Shown one piece after another: positions 49,932-59,759 of a stretch of DNA of 64,000 bases. How positions within the stretch are numbered: the first letter of the stretch is position 1; each line of letters opens with the position of its first letter. The translations under genes and the position numbers were made by a program. The DNA is from Microbacterium sp. SA39 (lineage in GTDB: Bacteria > Actinomycetota > Actinomycetes > Actinomycetales > Microbacteriaceae). The notes under the pieces are model-generated. The model was not told the origin of the DNA, did no database searches, and saw nothing but the letters and a program-made list of their open reading frames with translations. The stretch is from positions 62,001-126,000 of the forward strand of contig NZ_JXRU01000039.1 of assembly GCF_000967865.1 (NCBI RefSeq), in the 5' to 3' direction.

Positions 49932-50336
49932 TCATCTGCCCGCCCCCTCCTCCCGCCGGGCGATCTGCTCCATGGGCCACGAGCCGATGTACTCCGCAAT
50001 GTCGGTCGCGATCTTCGGGAAGACGGAGGCCCAGAACGCGAGGTCTGCGAATTGTGCCGCTGTCTCGCCACGGAGCATGCGGCGTTGGCGATCCGGGCTC
50101 AGGCCAGGGATAGGGGGCGCGGCCGCCAGGAACTGCGGCAACGTCTGCCCTCTGAGTCGCAGCGCGTCGTGAATCATGTCCGCCAACTTGTGCTGGATCA
50201 TCGCTGCGCGGTACCGGTGGTCAAGCTTGTCGAACCCCTGCGCCGGGGGCAACGGAGCGCTCACCCGCCCGAACGCTGACGGGACCCCGACTGCAGTGCG
50301 GGGCTCGAAGGTCATTCCGGGTGCTCTCGTGCCCAT
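49932..50336 (-). CDS. small putative DNA-binding protein divergent from recombinase
   Basis: 134 residues. The readable core is MIQHKLADMIHDALRLRGQTLPQFLAAAPPIPGLSPDRQRRMLRGETAAQFADLAFWASVFPKIATDIAEYIGSW, with an XRE-like arrangement of short helices (LRLRGQTLPQFLAAAPPI, then PDRQRRMLRGETAAQ as recognition region). GAGGAG precedes the ATG at 50336 by 7 nt. It is divergent from the recombinase gene and may regulate or assist it. Only this C-terminal part of a longer open frame is considered coding. Confidence 0.6.
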   Translation of the reverse strand: MGTRAPGMTFEPRTAVGVPSAFGRVSAPLPPAQGFDKLDHRYRAAMIQHKLADMIHDALRLRGQTLPQFLAAAPPIPGLSPDRQRRMLRGETAAQFADLAFWASVFPKIATDIAEYIGSWPMEQIARREEGAGR

Positions 50337-50471
50337 GATGTCGCTCCTCGATACTGCGCGAAAAGTCTGCACATGCCTGTTCAGGTACCAAATTGTTCGC
50401 TTCAGTCGACCAATGCTGAATATTCTACGCAAAACGACCGGGGCTTGGGCCGCGCCGTTAATGGGAAGGGA

Positions 50472-51527
50472 GTGCAGACACCTACCTACCTCAACCGCAT
50501 CACCAAGTTCGACGACACCACCACCGCGGCGACGCATTCGGAGCTGCTCGCGCAGTTCCTCGGGCGCTTCCGCGGCGAGGGCCACCCCAAGCGCACAGCA
50601 CGCATCCTGGACCAGCACACGTACGCTCGCCTCAGCAGGGAAGTGGGCGCGCTCGTGACCGAGCGAGAGCTGCCCGGTGTCGTGCCCGGTTCGCCGATGG
50701 ACGACTTCATCCGCGATTCGGTCACGCTCGCCGCACCTCTCACCCCCTACGCCGCGAAGCTCCTGCTCACTCACACCGCCCGCTACGTTCTCTGGTGTGA
50801 CGGTCAGGGCTGGCCGCTCGAGGCCAACGTCATCTGGTCCGTGCGCGGCATCGACCTGTACTCCACCACCGCAAACCTGGAACTCCAAGAAGTCACCCGA
50901 CGGAACTACCGCACGTTCCTCCTCCGCATCAGCGAGGTGCTGATGCCCGAAGAGCACCCGGAGCGTCAGACCCCGCTGTCCACGAGGACGACGGTCGCAC
51001 CGTACACGGAACGGGAGATGGAGTCGTTCCGTGACTGGGCGGGTGCGCAGAACACCGACCTCAAGCGCGACCGGGCGATGCTCATGCTCACCTTGTGTGC
51101 TGGCGCCGGCCTTCGCCCGGGCGAGCTGCCGTTCGTGCACTACGACGACGTCATCGTCGATGACGAGGGCATCCTCATCATGGTCGATGGGCGCGAGGTG
51201 CCGCTGCAGGCGGAGTGGGAAGAGTGGATGCTCGTTCTGTTGAAGCGACGCCCCAAGGGCGAGCTTCTGTGGGGTGCGGTCAACGTCCACAACACGTCGC
51301 GCCTCGCATCCACGTTCACTGAGCGCTCATTCGGCAAACCGCCTCGTGCTGACCGCCTTCGTCACACCTGGCTCACCCATCACTTCACCATGGCCACCCC
51401 GATGAAGGAACTGATGCGAGCGGCTGGCATCACCAAGCTGCAGCACCTGCACCTCCTCCTCGAGCACGTCCAGCCCCGTGACCACGCTGACTATCGCCGC
51501 ATCCTCCGTGGCGAGGGGCAGCGATGA
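50472..51527 (+). CDS. tyrosine recombinase-like integrase
   Basis: 351 residues from the GTG at 50472. The catalytic half has RDRAMLMLTLCAGAGLRPGELPFVHYDDVIVDDEG (first Arg), KPPRADRLRHTWLTHHFTMA (box II Arg-x-x-His-like) and LLLEHVQPRDHADYRRILRGE with a plausible nucleophilic Tyr. The N-terminal half looks like a SAM-like core-binding domain. An upstream in-frame ATG at 50373 exists, but the extra 33 codons have low third-position GC and overlap a promoter-like region, so I take the GTG. It overlaps the transposase start by 4 nt. Confidence 0.75.
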   Translation: MQTPTYLNRITKFDDTTTAATHSELLAQFLGRFRGEGHPKRTARILDQHTYARLSREVGALVTERELPGVVPGSPMDDFIRDSVTLAAPLTPYAAKLLLTHTARYVLWCDGQGWPLEANVIWSVRGIDLYSTTANLELQEVTRRNYRTFLLRISEVLMPEEHPERQTPLSTRTTVAPYTEREMESFRDWAGAQNTDLKRDRAMLMLTLCAGAGLRPGELPFVHYDDVIVDDEGILIMVDGREVPLQAEWEEWMLVLLKRRPKGELLWGAVNVHNTSRLASTFTERSFGKPPRADRLRHTWLTHHFTMATPMKELMRAAGITKLQHLHLLLEHVQPRDHADYRRILRGEGQR

Positions 51528-53209
51528 AGCGTCAGGCTCAGGTCGACGCCGCCCTCGCACAGTTCGACCGTCACATGATTGAGGCGACCGGCTATACCTT
51601 CCACGAGTACGCCTATGTCCGTGCCGCCGAGCCCACCTCACTGGCACACATGAAGCTGTACGGCCGCCTCGTCGACGAGTCCGGTGCCGTCGAGTTCCTC
51701 GAGCGGTGCCAGGGGGAAGACCGGAAGTCCGCGGCCGGCCGCAAGCCTCAGATGACTTTCCGTGCCGTGCTCATCCTGCTGATGATGCACATCGACGGCG
51801 GAGACGCCCGCTACGGCACCATCGCCAAGACGCTGTTCGCACGGACCACGTCGGAGACGCGCGAGTACCTCGGACTGTCGCCATACCTCAGCAGCCCACG
51901 TCAGTGGTATCTGCGTTTCCACCGGTCCCTCAACCGCATCCTTGACCTTCTTGAGCCGTGGGAAGTCTCTAAGAAGCACCACATCACCGCCGCCGAGTTC
52001 ATTCAGGCGAAAGAGTCGTACTCGCAAGAAAAACGCGACCGCGTCGAGGACGTGGTGAACATGCTGCTGCACACCACCATCCGGCGTCTGCCGGCAGAGA
52101 TTCGTGCCCGCTATAAGGGCAACATCGCCATCGACGCGACGCCTATCTTCCTCGTCGGAGAACCGAACTACATGTGGGGCGCTGAGGGAGCGGACCGACG
52201 GAACCTCAACGCGATGAGCACTCGCTACACCCGGGCCGGCAACCACGAGGGCAAGGGCCACGAGGACGACGAGCCGGCGTGGGAGATGGAGACGGTCGTC
52301 ACCGTCGCCAACAAGCCTGGCGATAACCTCAGCTTCCCCGTCCTCATGTCTGGCGCGTCGTTCCAGCACCCCGGCCGCAACAAGTACGGTCCGCTGCGTG
52401 CCGTGAGGCAGCACTGTAAGGAGTTCGGGGAGGACGAGCGCAACCGACTGATGGCGGACCAGGAGTACAACAACTTCAAGCCGCACCGTTTCCAGGTCGA
52501 ACTTCACAAGCTCGGGTTCCGCGGTGTCTTCAATCACAGCGGAAAGAAGAAGCCGGGCAAGGACGCCACCATCGGGGACGCGATTCTCGTCGACGGGTTT
52601 CTGTTCGTGAAGTGGATGCCGCGAAACCTCATCACCTCGACGGGCGACTTCGCCAACGGACGCATCTCGAAGGACCAGCACAAGGCTCACATCGAGGCGC
52701 GAAGGCGGTATGCGCTGGTGCCGCACGGCCGGCCCGATAAAGACGGGTATCACCGGTTCACCTACCCGTCTCTCGCAGGTCTGATGCTCTTCGACCCCGC
52801 AACAGGGATTCGGCTGAAGCGCGCCCCAAAGCTCGTTGCCAAGTCGCTGACCGTGGGCCCCGACAGCGCCGAGTCTCTTCGCGTCCTCAAGAATCTCTCC
52901 GCCGTGCAGTACTACACCGAGGAATGGCACGCCTGGTTCGGACTCCGCAACCGAGCGGAGGAGAACAACCTGTGGTTCAAGAGCGATGCGGCCACCGACA
53001 TTGGCAACCCGGAGAAGAGGCGCGCCCGCGGCTACGCGTACCACTTCCTCACCGCGGGCATGGCCGCCGCCGTGTCAAACATGCGGCGCATCGTCAGTCA
53101 CCTGGAGGCTGAAGCCCACACGGTCGTCGACCGCCCCACGCTGCGTGCGCGTCGACGCGTGGACATCGACGGCAAGCCCCTCGAGCGCCGTGACGCTGTC
53201 GCCGCCTGA
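51524..53209 (+). CDS. DDE transposase (IS4/IS1182-like)
   Basis: 561 residues. The triad is recognisable as Asp in GNIAIDATPIFLVGE (about residue 204), Asp in LMADQEYNNFKPH (about 313) and Glu in WFGLRNRAEENNLWFKSD (about 479), with the Arg/Lys of an IS4-type YREK-like motif around the last. It catalyses cut-and-paste transposition. Its start overlaps the recombinase stop (ATGA), so the two are translated together, an uncommon pairing for an insertion sequence. Confidence 0.8.
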   Translation: MKRQAQVDAALAQFDRHMIEATGYTFHEYAYVRAAEPTSLAHMKLYGRLVDESGAVEFLERCQGEDRKSAAGRKPQMTFRAVLILLMMHIDGGDARYGTIAKTLFARTTSETREYLGLSPYLSSPRQWYLRFHRSLNRILDLLEPWEVSKKHHITAAEFIQAKESYSQEKRDRVEDVVNMLLHTTIRRLPAEIRARYKGNIAIDATPIFLVGEPNYMWGAEGADRRNLNAMSTRYTRAGNHEGKGHEDDEPAWEMETVVTVANKPGDNLSFPVLMSGASFQHPGRNKYGPLRAVRQHCKEFGEDERNRLMADQEYNNFKPHRFQVELHKLGFRGVFNHSGKKKPGKDATIGDAILVDGFLFVKWMPRNLITSTGDFANGRISKDQHKAHIEARRRYALVPHGRPDKDGYHRFTYPSLAGLMLFDPATGIRLKRAPKLVAKSLTVGPDSAESLRVLKNLSAVQYYTEEWHAWFGLRNRAEENNLWFKSDAATDIGNPEKRRARGYAYHFLTAGMAAAVSNMRRIVSHLEAEAHTVVDRPTLRARRRVDIDGKPLERRDAVAA

Positions 53210-53395
53210 CGTCGTCGCCCGCATAGAGCCGGAAAGAAGAACCACCCTGAAGACCATTCACCGCAACGCCACGCCACGAGGTGGGTGACATTGTCGGCTT
53301 CGTCGAGTTCAGCTGGGTCGGTCCGCCCCTGAGGTGTCCGAAGAGATGCGGCGAGCCGCGCATGGAGGAGCAGACCCCCCACAATGGAGTAGCCC
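53210..53395. other. short non-coding gap after transposase
   Basis: 186 nt, no gene. The methyltransferase ribosome binding site GGAG is at its right end. No repeat matching the left side of the recombinase gene was seen. Confidence 0.4.
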
Positions 53396-55417
53396 ATGAA
53401 TTCCGTTCCCCCCGACTCTGCGACGAGCCTCCTCGACGAGGCTGCGCTGCCACTGGTCGCGCTCGCTGAGCTCGCTCGCCGCGAAGCGCACCGTCCGCGG
53501 CCGGTGTACCTCGCACACAAGTGGTTCGCCAGGCGGTTCGGCACCGCGATGCGGGCGCTCCTCGTCGGGTCACAGACGTCCACGGAGAAAGAGTTCTGGG
53601 CGACGTTCGAAAAGGGCGGCCCACTGACCGGAGCAACCGTCGCCGACCTCTTCATCGGGGGCGGCACCAGTCTCTACGAGGCATCTCGCCTGGGCGCTCA
53701 CGTCGTGGGAGCGGACATCGACCCAGTGGCATGCGCCGTCACCGAGTTCGAACTGACAGCACACCGCTACCCCAACCCCTGGGACGCGTTCGATGAGGTC
53801 AACAACGCGCTCAACGACCAGCAGTCTCTGTACTCGACCGTTGGACCCGATGGTGACGCCCGCATCGGATTGCACTACTTCTGGGTGCAGGAAGTGACCT
53901 GTGCGAGATGTGACCTCACGTTCGACGCCCACCCGCACCATCGAGTTGCTCTCGACGGGGACGGCCAGGTCGTCTTCTGCCGGGCCTGCGGTGACATCCA
54001 CAGAGTCGGCGGGGATGTCACGACTCTCGACTGTGCGTGCGGCGAACGCACGGCTCTTGCGGAGGGCACCGTTCAGCGGGGCGTCGCGACTTGCCCTGCA
54101 TGCCAGCATTCCGAGGCGCTCATCGAGCACGCCCGGCGCACCGGCGAACGCCCCACGTTCCGCCTGTTCGCCATCGAGTCCATCGCCGCAGGCTCCTCGT
54201 CCACCCGGGCGGTTCCGATTCGTGACCGTGTTATCCACCGCCCGAGCGACCTCGACTTCAAGAACCTCGCCACGGCGCAAGCGGACCTTGCCGACGAACG
54301 AGCCCTCCTCCCGATGCGCGCCATTCCCCACCTCGGACGCAGCGACAACCGGCTGACCGCCTACGGGTACACGTCCTACACGCAACTGTTCAACAACCGT
54401 CAGCTGCTGCACGCCAACCGGCTCCTCGCTGTCATTGGTTCCCTCCCTGAGGAGCATCGGCTGCCGTATGCGCTGGCGTTCTCCAATCACCTCACGTCGA
54501 ACTGCACCCTCACCCGCTACACCGAACGGTGGCGTCAGGTGACGCCCCTGTTCTCACTCCGGGCTTTCGCTCATTCGACCAGGCCCGTGGAGCTCAACCC
54601 TTGGCTGCGCGGCACGGGGCGCGGCACGTTTCCGAACGCCCTCCGAAAGGTCGCGAACGCGATCTCTTACGCCAAGGCTCCCCGCGAGTACTCAAAGACC
54701 GGCTTCGTCGATTCGCCGCTTCCGGACGGCGACCGAACAGTCCACATCTACAACGACGACAGCCGCGCTCTCATACAGATCCCCGACGCGAGCGTCGACA
54801 TCGTGCTCACCGACCCGCCATACCTCGACAACATCGACTACTCGGAACTCGCGGACTTCTTCGTTCCCTGGCTCGCTGCGGCCGGCGCTATCACCGACCC
54901 TGGAGGCCCCTCGGCGGCCAGCTTGGCAACTAAGGGCCGCGGCGCAGACCATGCCCCGCTCTTCCAAGCCGGGTTGCGTGACTGTTTCCGCGAAGCCGCA
55001 CGCATCCTCAAGCCCGGCGGACGCCTGATCTTCACCTTCCAGCACAAGGCCCCCGGCGCCTGGTCTGCATTAGGCGGAGCCCTGAGAGAAACCGGCCTGC
55101 GCTACGTCACGGTGTTCCCCCTTCGTGGGGATAGCGAGATGAGCCTTCACCGCCACCAGGGCTCCAGCGTCTGGGACGCCGTGTTCGTGCTGGCGAAGGA
55201 CGACGCAGAGCCCGTTCGTCGTGACGCCATCCGCTCCTCATCTGTGCTCGACACGGTTCGCGCTGAAGCCAGCCGTTGGGCGAAAACTCTCCAGCTCGCT
55301 GATCCGGACACGGCAAACTTGCGGCGGGCGCTGGCCGTCGCCGCGTTCCTGGATGACGACGAACCGACAGATGACGAAGTGATAACCCTCGAGCACGCTG
55401 TCGCCGACGTGTCATAG
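53396..55417 (+). CDS. DNA methyltransferase with zinc ribbons (DUF1156-like)
   Basis: 673 residues. The N-terminus RPRPVYLAHKWFARRFGTAMRAL is the HKWFARR signature of DUF1156-type methylases. Motif I is ADLFIGGGTSLYEASRLGAHVVGADIDPVA (about 83-112). The middle carries several CxxC pairs (CARCDLTF, CRACGD, CACGE and CPACQ) that form zinc ribbons. The catalytic DPPY is in VLTDPPYLDNIDYSEL (about 471-475). It would methylate adenine N6 or cytosine N4. It lies 62 nt upstream of a nuclease-helicase gene; together they resemble a restriction or anti-phage module. Confidence 0.88.
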   Translation: MNSVPPDSATSLLDEAALPLVALAELARREAHRPRPVYLAHKWFARRFGTAMRALLVGSQTSTEKEFWATFEKGGPLTGATVADLFIGGGTSLYEASRLGAHVVGADIDPVACAVTEFELTAHRYPNPWDAFDEVNNALNDQQSLYSTVGPDGDARIGLHYFWVQEVTCARCDLTFDAHPHHRVALDGDGQVVFCRACGDIHRVGGDVTTLDCACGERTALAEGTVQRGVATCPACQHSEALIEHARRTGERPTFRLFAIESIAAGSSSTRAVPIRDRVIHRPSDLDFKNLATAQADLADERALLPMRAIPHLGRSDNRLTAYGYTSYTQLFNNRQLLHANRLLAVIGSLPEEHRLPYALAFSNHLTSNCTLTRYTERWRQVTPLFSLRAFAHSTRPVELNPWLRGTGRGTFPNALRKVANAISYAKAPREYSKTGFVDSPLPDGDRTVHIYNDDSRALIQIPDASVDIVLTDPPYLDNIDYSELADFFVPWLAAAGAITDPGGPSAASLATKGRGADHAPLFQAGLRDCFREAARILKPGGRLIFTFQHKAPGAWSALGGALRETGLRYVTVFPLRGDSEMSLHRHQGSSVWDAVFVLAKDDAEPVRRDAIRSSSVLDTVRAEASRWAKTLQLADPDTANLRRALAVAAFLDDDEPTDDEVITLEHAVADVS

Positions 55418-55479
55418 CACGCGCATAGAGTGGAGCCACTCGCGGGGGACGAGCCCTGCGCCGGCCACAAGGTACGACT

Positions 55480-58400
55480 ATGCCTCGCGTTGAGAAGACG
55501 ACCATTACTCAGTTCGTCGGTTCCGGCTGTGAACGACAGCTTCGACTGTCGATGCACCCTGACAGTGGGACGTTCGTCCAGGAGCGTCAAGCGCTGAACC
55601 TCCCGCATCGGCAGGTCCGCCCCGCTCTCCGCGGTATTCAGGACGCCGGTGACGAGTGGGGCCAGGCGAAGGTCTATGACCTGCGGGAAGCCTTCGGCGC
55701 CGCCAACCTCTTGGGTGGGTCGTTCACCGTCACCGGGAGCACAACGCAGCCTGGACTGAACTACGCCACCACACCGCTGGAGCCGTTCCTCGTCGCTGGC
55801 TTGACCCCTGGGCAGTTCCTCATCGAGACGGAGTTCCGCGCAGACACCCCCACGTTCCGTCTCGCCCATGGACTCGACACCATCACGTTCGCCGAGACGA
55901 GCGGGCCCCTGCAGTTCACGCGCGTTCGCCCCGACGTCATCGAGGTACTCGAATCCGGCGACCGCGTCCTCGGAGACAAGGGTGTCGCCGTCAGCGGCGA
56001 TATCGTCCCGATTGACGCAGCGGATCCACGTCTGGGCCTCAGGATCATCGACGTCAAACTCACCAGTGAGCCGGGGCCGCGATACTTTGCCGAGCTCGCC
56101 TATTACGCGCTGACGCTCGCGGCTTTTCTCGAAGACGTCGGCCTGGACGACCGCTACTTTGTGAGCGCCTACCCAGCGATCTGGCCGGGTAGTGAATCAG
56201 AATCGGCACTGCACGCGGCGACAGCTGCAGGCGCGACGGCTGCGGACCGCTACGCCGGATTTCACGAGGACCTCGAGACGGTTCCGATGCGGACGTTCCT
56301 CGCACAGGTCCGTAGGGTCCTCCACGTCGACATTCCGCATGTACTTGGCGAACGTCTCGCCGATCTTCCATGGTCGGTGACTCCCGCTTGCCAGGGCTGT
56401 GAGAACCTCGGCCAGAAGTTCTCAACTACCCCCGGCACCAGTGGTTCTGCGTGGGACGCCCGGCACTGCCTGCCGCAGGCTGAGACGGAGCAGCACCTCT
56501 CCCGAATCCCATTCCTCACGAGAGGCGCATTCCAGGTCCTCCGCACCCACGGGACGTCCACCGTCACCGACCTCGCAGGCCTCGACACCACTGACGAGAC
56601 CTTCGACCTTCACCACCGGTTGCGGGGGCAGCGACAAATCGTCAGCCGACGTGCACAGGCCCTCGCCGGGACGAGCGTCGTACCCCTCGACTCTTCTCTG
56701 TACACGACCGCAGCGATCCCCTCCTGGGCGCGCCTTCGCATCTACATCACCGCAGACTTCGATCCGGGCAGCGCCCTCAGTCTCTCCTTCGGCCTCTCCT
56801 GGGCATGGATGCAGAGAGGCTGGCAACCTTCCAGCATCTCGCGGACTCGAGTGCACCACACCGACCAGAAGTCCGCCGATGCAGAGTGGGACGCATTGTC
56901 CGGCCTGCTCGACGACCTCGCGGCCCTCATCGACGAGTGCACCACTCACGACCGTACGCAGTCGATGCAGGTCTATGTGTGGGACACCGTCACGTTCGAA
57001 CACATGACGCGAGTCGTCGGACGCCACCTCGCCCGCATCCTCGCCAGCGGTCGCCTGCAGCGGCTGGTATGGCTGTTCCCTCCGGAGGAGGTACTCGACA
57101 GCCCTGCTCTGACAGAGGCTCCCGCGGTCAGTATCGTCCGGAACGCGGCGAAAGCCACGCTCGCCGTGGACCTCGCCCATACGTACACATTGCTCGGAGT
57201 AGCTCGGAAATTGCAGGACCCGAACAGTCCGTACCCGTACAACGTGCCCATGTTCTGGGAGGATCCGTTTACTGACCAGATACCTCCTGAGCGTGCCCAT
57301 CAGCTGTGGAACCCCCGGCGAGTGCCCTCCGCACCGACGCCCGCGGAACTCTCTAGCCGGCTATTGCAGACGGTCAAGACGAAGCTGCGCGCACTCAGTG
57401 ATGTGACCGATGCCCTGACCACTGCGTTCGGTGACCGTATTTCGCGGAAGGCACCGCTGCTGCGCCAGTTGTCGGCACCGACGCTGCAGAACGCGACGAG
57501 TCCTCTCGGGGTTCTCCTCGTTGCATACTCAAAACTGGATCGTGCAGTGGCGAAACTGGACCAAGCACAGGTACGTGCACTGCCCACCGATGAGAAGGAA
57601 GCGAAGTTCGAGACGGCAGTCATGACGGCGCTGCAAGGACCGGACCGCGACGCGGAGTTGACAAGGCTGGGTCTCCCTCCGCTGCCGAACCGCATGGTGT
57701 TCAGGCTCCGTCCGGGGAGCGTCGATGTGAAGGTCAAGCCCGGAGAGTTCCTCTGGGCGGTCGTTCCCGAAATGCTCGCGATGGATCTCGACACCACCAT
57801 CAACAGCTTCGTGCGCCGGGTCAATAACGCGCAACTGTCCGCCTGGTGGGATGGGATCGATGACTTCCGCACCACTCTCGGAGATGTCCTCGGCGCCACC
57901 ATCGTCAACATCGACAGGCACGAGGCAACGCTCGTCGCTGACATGGACACCTGGGGCATCCGCACGGAGATCCGACGCCGCCTGGGGCAGGCTCGAGCCT
58001 TCGGTGGACATGGGCCACTCACCCTCGAGGCCGTGAACCGAGACTTCTTCGTCAAGCGGCTGGAAGAGGCGACCAAAGCCATCGGCAATCCTCCTGCATC
58101 GGGCCGAGATCCTCTCGTCGATTCGGCACTGGGTCGAGCGGTGCGCCCTCGCACGGGGCCAGCTCACCCCGCGGGCGACCTGCTCTGGAACTCGGCGGCG
58201 TTGAACGCGACAACTGTGGCCCGTGACATGCAGGCCCTGCGAGCCGCGATGCCGGCCACCTTTACGGGCCTCAATGCATCCCAGAAGAGTGCGTGGGAGA
58301 GCGCCCTGTCCCGCCGAGTGACCCTCATCTGGGGACCTCCGGGAACTGGTAAGACCGCGACCGTCCGGTCGATCCTCCAGGGCTTCGCCGCCACTGGGCA

Positions 58401-59691
58401 GCCACTGCGCGTGGCAATCGCCGCCTTCACCTACACGGCCATCGACACGGTGCTGCAGGGACTTCTTCCTGCGCTCCCGCCGAACGTGCTGGTCAGGCGA
58501 CTGAGCTCGGGCGCACGAGCGACCCCTGACTGGCTCCCGCCACAGATGGATGTGAGGCGTCGGACCCCCGAGTTCGATGAGCTCATAGATGACCTCGGAT
58601 CCGGTCAACCAGTGTTCGTTTTCGGAACCACCGAGCAGCTCCATGCCGCCATCGAGACGCGCGATGCCCGCGGGATGCGTGGAACCTTCGACGTCATCAT
58701 CTTCGATGAAGCCGGCCAGCTCGACGTCGCCCACGCGACCTTGCTGCTCTCCGGCGCCAACGATGGGACCCAGCTCATCGTGGCCGGCGACCACCTGCAG
58801 TTGGCGCCCATCCATGCGGCCGAACCTCCCCTGGGCCTGGAGAACAAGGTCGGCTCGATCTACAACTATTTGCTTCACGACCAGGGCGTCCCGCAGGAGC
58901 AGCTCCTCGTCAACTACCGGTCCAACACCACACTGGTGGAGCTAGGCAAACTCGCCGGCTACCCGGATGCGCTGCGCGCGGAGCGTCCAGCCCTCCGCAT
59001 CCAGTATCGAGACGATGTGTCCCTCGAGGACGTTCGCATCGAGCTCGCGCTCAGCGAGGACCTCATAGCCGTCGCAGATCCAGACCGTGTGGCCGTCGCC
59101 GTCACCTACCTCGAAGGCGTCTCCGGGCAGTGGAACGACTTCGAAGCGCTGACCATCGCGGACCTCGTCCGTTGGTACCATCGCACCCTCGTCCGCGGCC
59201 TGAATACCGCAGACACAAATCCCATTACGGACGAGTACTTCTGGACGGAAGCAATCGGGGTGGTGAGCCTTCACCGCGCTCAGCGCTCCCGCATCATCGA
59301 ATTGCTCAGGGCGGCGTTCGTCACCGCGACCTCTGACCCGCAGCTCCCCGGATGGATCGAGAGCGCTGTCGACACGGTTGAACGCTTCCAAGGTCAAGAG
59401 AGGGACATCATCCTCGCCACTTACGCGGTGGGCGACCCCGACACAGTCGCCGAAGAGGAGGACTTCCTCCACAACCTCAACCGCTTCAACGTCCTCGCGA
59501 CGCGCGCCCGCGCAAAGCTCATCGTTATGGCGAGCCGCGAGATCATTCAGCACACGAGCAACGACCTCGAGACGATCCGTACGAGCGAGATGCTGAAAGA
59601 CTTCGTGGACGTCTTCTGCTCGAATGAACTGCTCGTCGACCTTCCGTCACCGGACGGAGATGTGACCACAGAGCTGAGGTGGCGGACGTAG
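55480..59691 (+). CDS. Cas4-like nuclease fused to SF1 (Upf1-like) helicase
   Basis: 1403 residues. The N-terminal RecB/Cas4-type nuclease has Cys17 in GSGCERQLRL, GDIVPIDAADPRLGLRIIDVKLTS (Asp...Asp-x-Lys near 173-192) and CQGC at 304-307 with HC at 330, four Cys that could hold an iron-sulfur cluster (TM0106/Dna2 style). The C-terminal helicase has WGPPGTGKT near 951-959, VIIFDEAGQLDVA (1070s), GDHLQLAPI (about 1103) and VDTVERFQGQERDIIL (about 1297-1312). The long middle has no known domain. It probably unwinds and degrades invading DNA. No separate specificity subunit is seen; the methylase next door could mark self DNA. Confidence 0.88.
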   Translation: MPRVEKTTITQFVGSGCERQLRLSMHPDSGTFVQERQALNLPHRQVRPALRGIQDAGDEWGQAKVYDLREAFGAANLLGGSFTVTGSTTQPGLNYATTPLEPFLVAGLTPGQFLIETEFRADTPTFRLAHGLDTITFAETSGPLQFTRVRPDVIEVLESGDRVLGDKGVAVSGDIVPIDAADPRLGLRIIDVKLTSEPGPRYFAELAYYALTLAAFLEDVGLDDRYFVSAYPAIWPGSESESALHAATAAGATAADRYAGFHEDLETVPMRTFLAQVRRVLHVDIPHVLGERLADLPWSVTPACQGCENLGQKFSTTPGTSGSAWDARHCLPQAETEQHLSRIPFLTRGAFQVLRTHGTSTVTDLAGLDTTDETFDLHHRLRGQRQIVSRRAQALAGTSVVPLDSSLYTTAAIPSWARLRIYITADFDPGSALSLSFGLSWAWMQRGWQPSSISRTRVHHTDQKSADAEWDALSGLLDDLAALIDECTTHDRTQSMQVYVWDTVTFEHMTRVVGRHLARILASGRLQRLVWLFPPEEVLDSPALTEAPAVSIVRNAAKATLAVDLAHTYTLLGVARKLQDPNSPYPYNVPMFWEDPFTDQIPPERAHQLWNPRRVPSAPTPAELSSRLLQTVKTKLRALSDVTDALTTAFGDRISRKAPLLRQLSAPTLQNATSPLGVLLVAYSKLDRAVAKLDQAQVRALPTDEKEAKFETAVMTALQGPDRDAELTRLGLPPLPNRMVFRLRPGSVDVKVKPGEFLWAVVPEMLAMDLDTTINSFVRRVNNAQLSAWWDGIDDFRTTLGDVLGATIVNIDRHEATLVADMDTWGIRTEIRRRLGQARAFGGHGPLTLEAVNRDFFVKRLEEATKAIGNPPASGRDPLVDSALGRAVRPRTGPAHPAGDLLWNSAALNATTVARDMQALRAAMPATFTGLNASQKSAWESALSRRVTLIWGPPGTGKTATVRSILQGFAATGQPLRVAIAAFTYTAIDTVLQGLLPALPPNVLVRRLSSGARATPDWLPPQMDVRRRTPEFDELIDDLGSGQPVFVFGTTEQLHAAIETRDARGMRGTFDVIIFDEAGQLDVAHATLLLSGANDGTQLIVAGDHLQLAPIHAAEPPLGLENKVGSIYNYLLHDQGVPQEQLLVNYRSNTTLVELGKLAGYPDALRAERPALRIQYRDDVSLEDVRIELALSEDLIAVADPDRVAVAVTYLEGVSGQWNDFEALTIADLVRWYHRTLVRGLNTADTNPITDEYFWTEAIGVVSLHRAQRSRIIELLRAAFVTATSDPQLPGWIESAVDTVERFQGQERDIILATYAVGDPDTVAEEEDFLHNLNRFNVLATRARAKLIVMASREIIQHTSNDLETIRTSEMLKDFVDVFCSNELLVDLPSPDGDVTTELRWRT

Positions 59692-59759
59692 TCTTCCGAA
59701 AAGCGCCCGCCATCAGGACGCCCTAGGTCTTGGCGCGCGGGCGAACCCTCGCGCTCACC

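Larger units (their letters stand above)
49932..53209. mobile_element. candidate mobile unit: small regulator, tyrosine recombinase, DDE transposase
   Basis: A divergent small DNA-binding protein, a tyrosine-recombinase-like gene and a DDE transposase overlapping it by 4 nt. No terminal inverted repeats or target duplications were found by eye, so the ends are set by the genes only. Confidence 0.5.

Noticed and set aside
50337..51290. 5' extension of the minus-strand frame that starts at 51290
   Set aside because: It lies opposite the recombinase and reads as low-complexity Arg/Val/His sequence; only the part from 50336 downward, with its own ribosome binding site, looks coding.
49932..53209. 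Terminal inverted repeats or target-site duplication of the recombinase-transposase unit
   Set aside because: By-eye comparison of both flanks gave no convincing matching ends.
57529..58878. Long minus-strand frame opposite the nuclease-helicase
   Set aside because: It is a shadow of the helicase gene, with no motif and no start signal.
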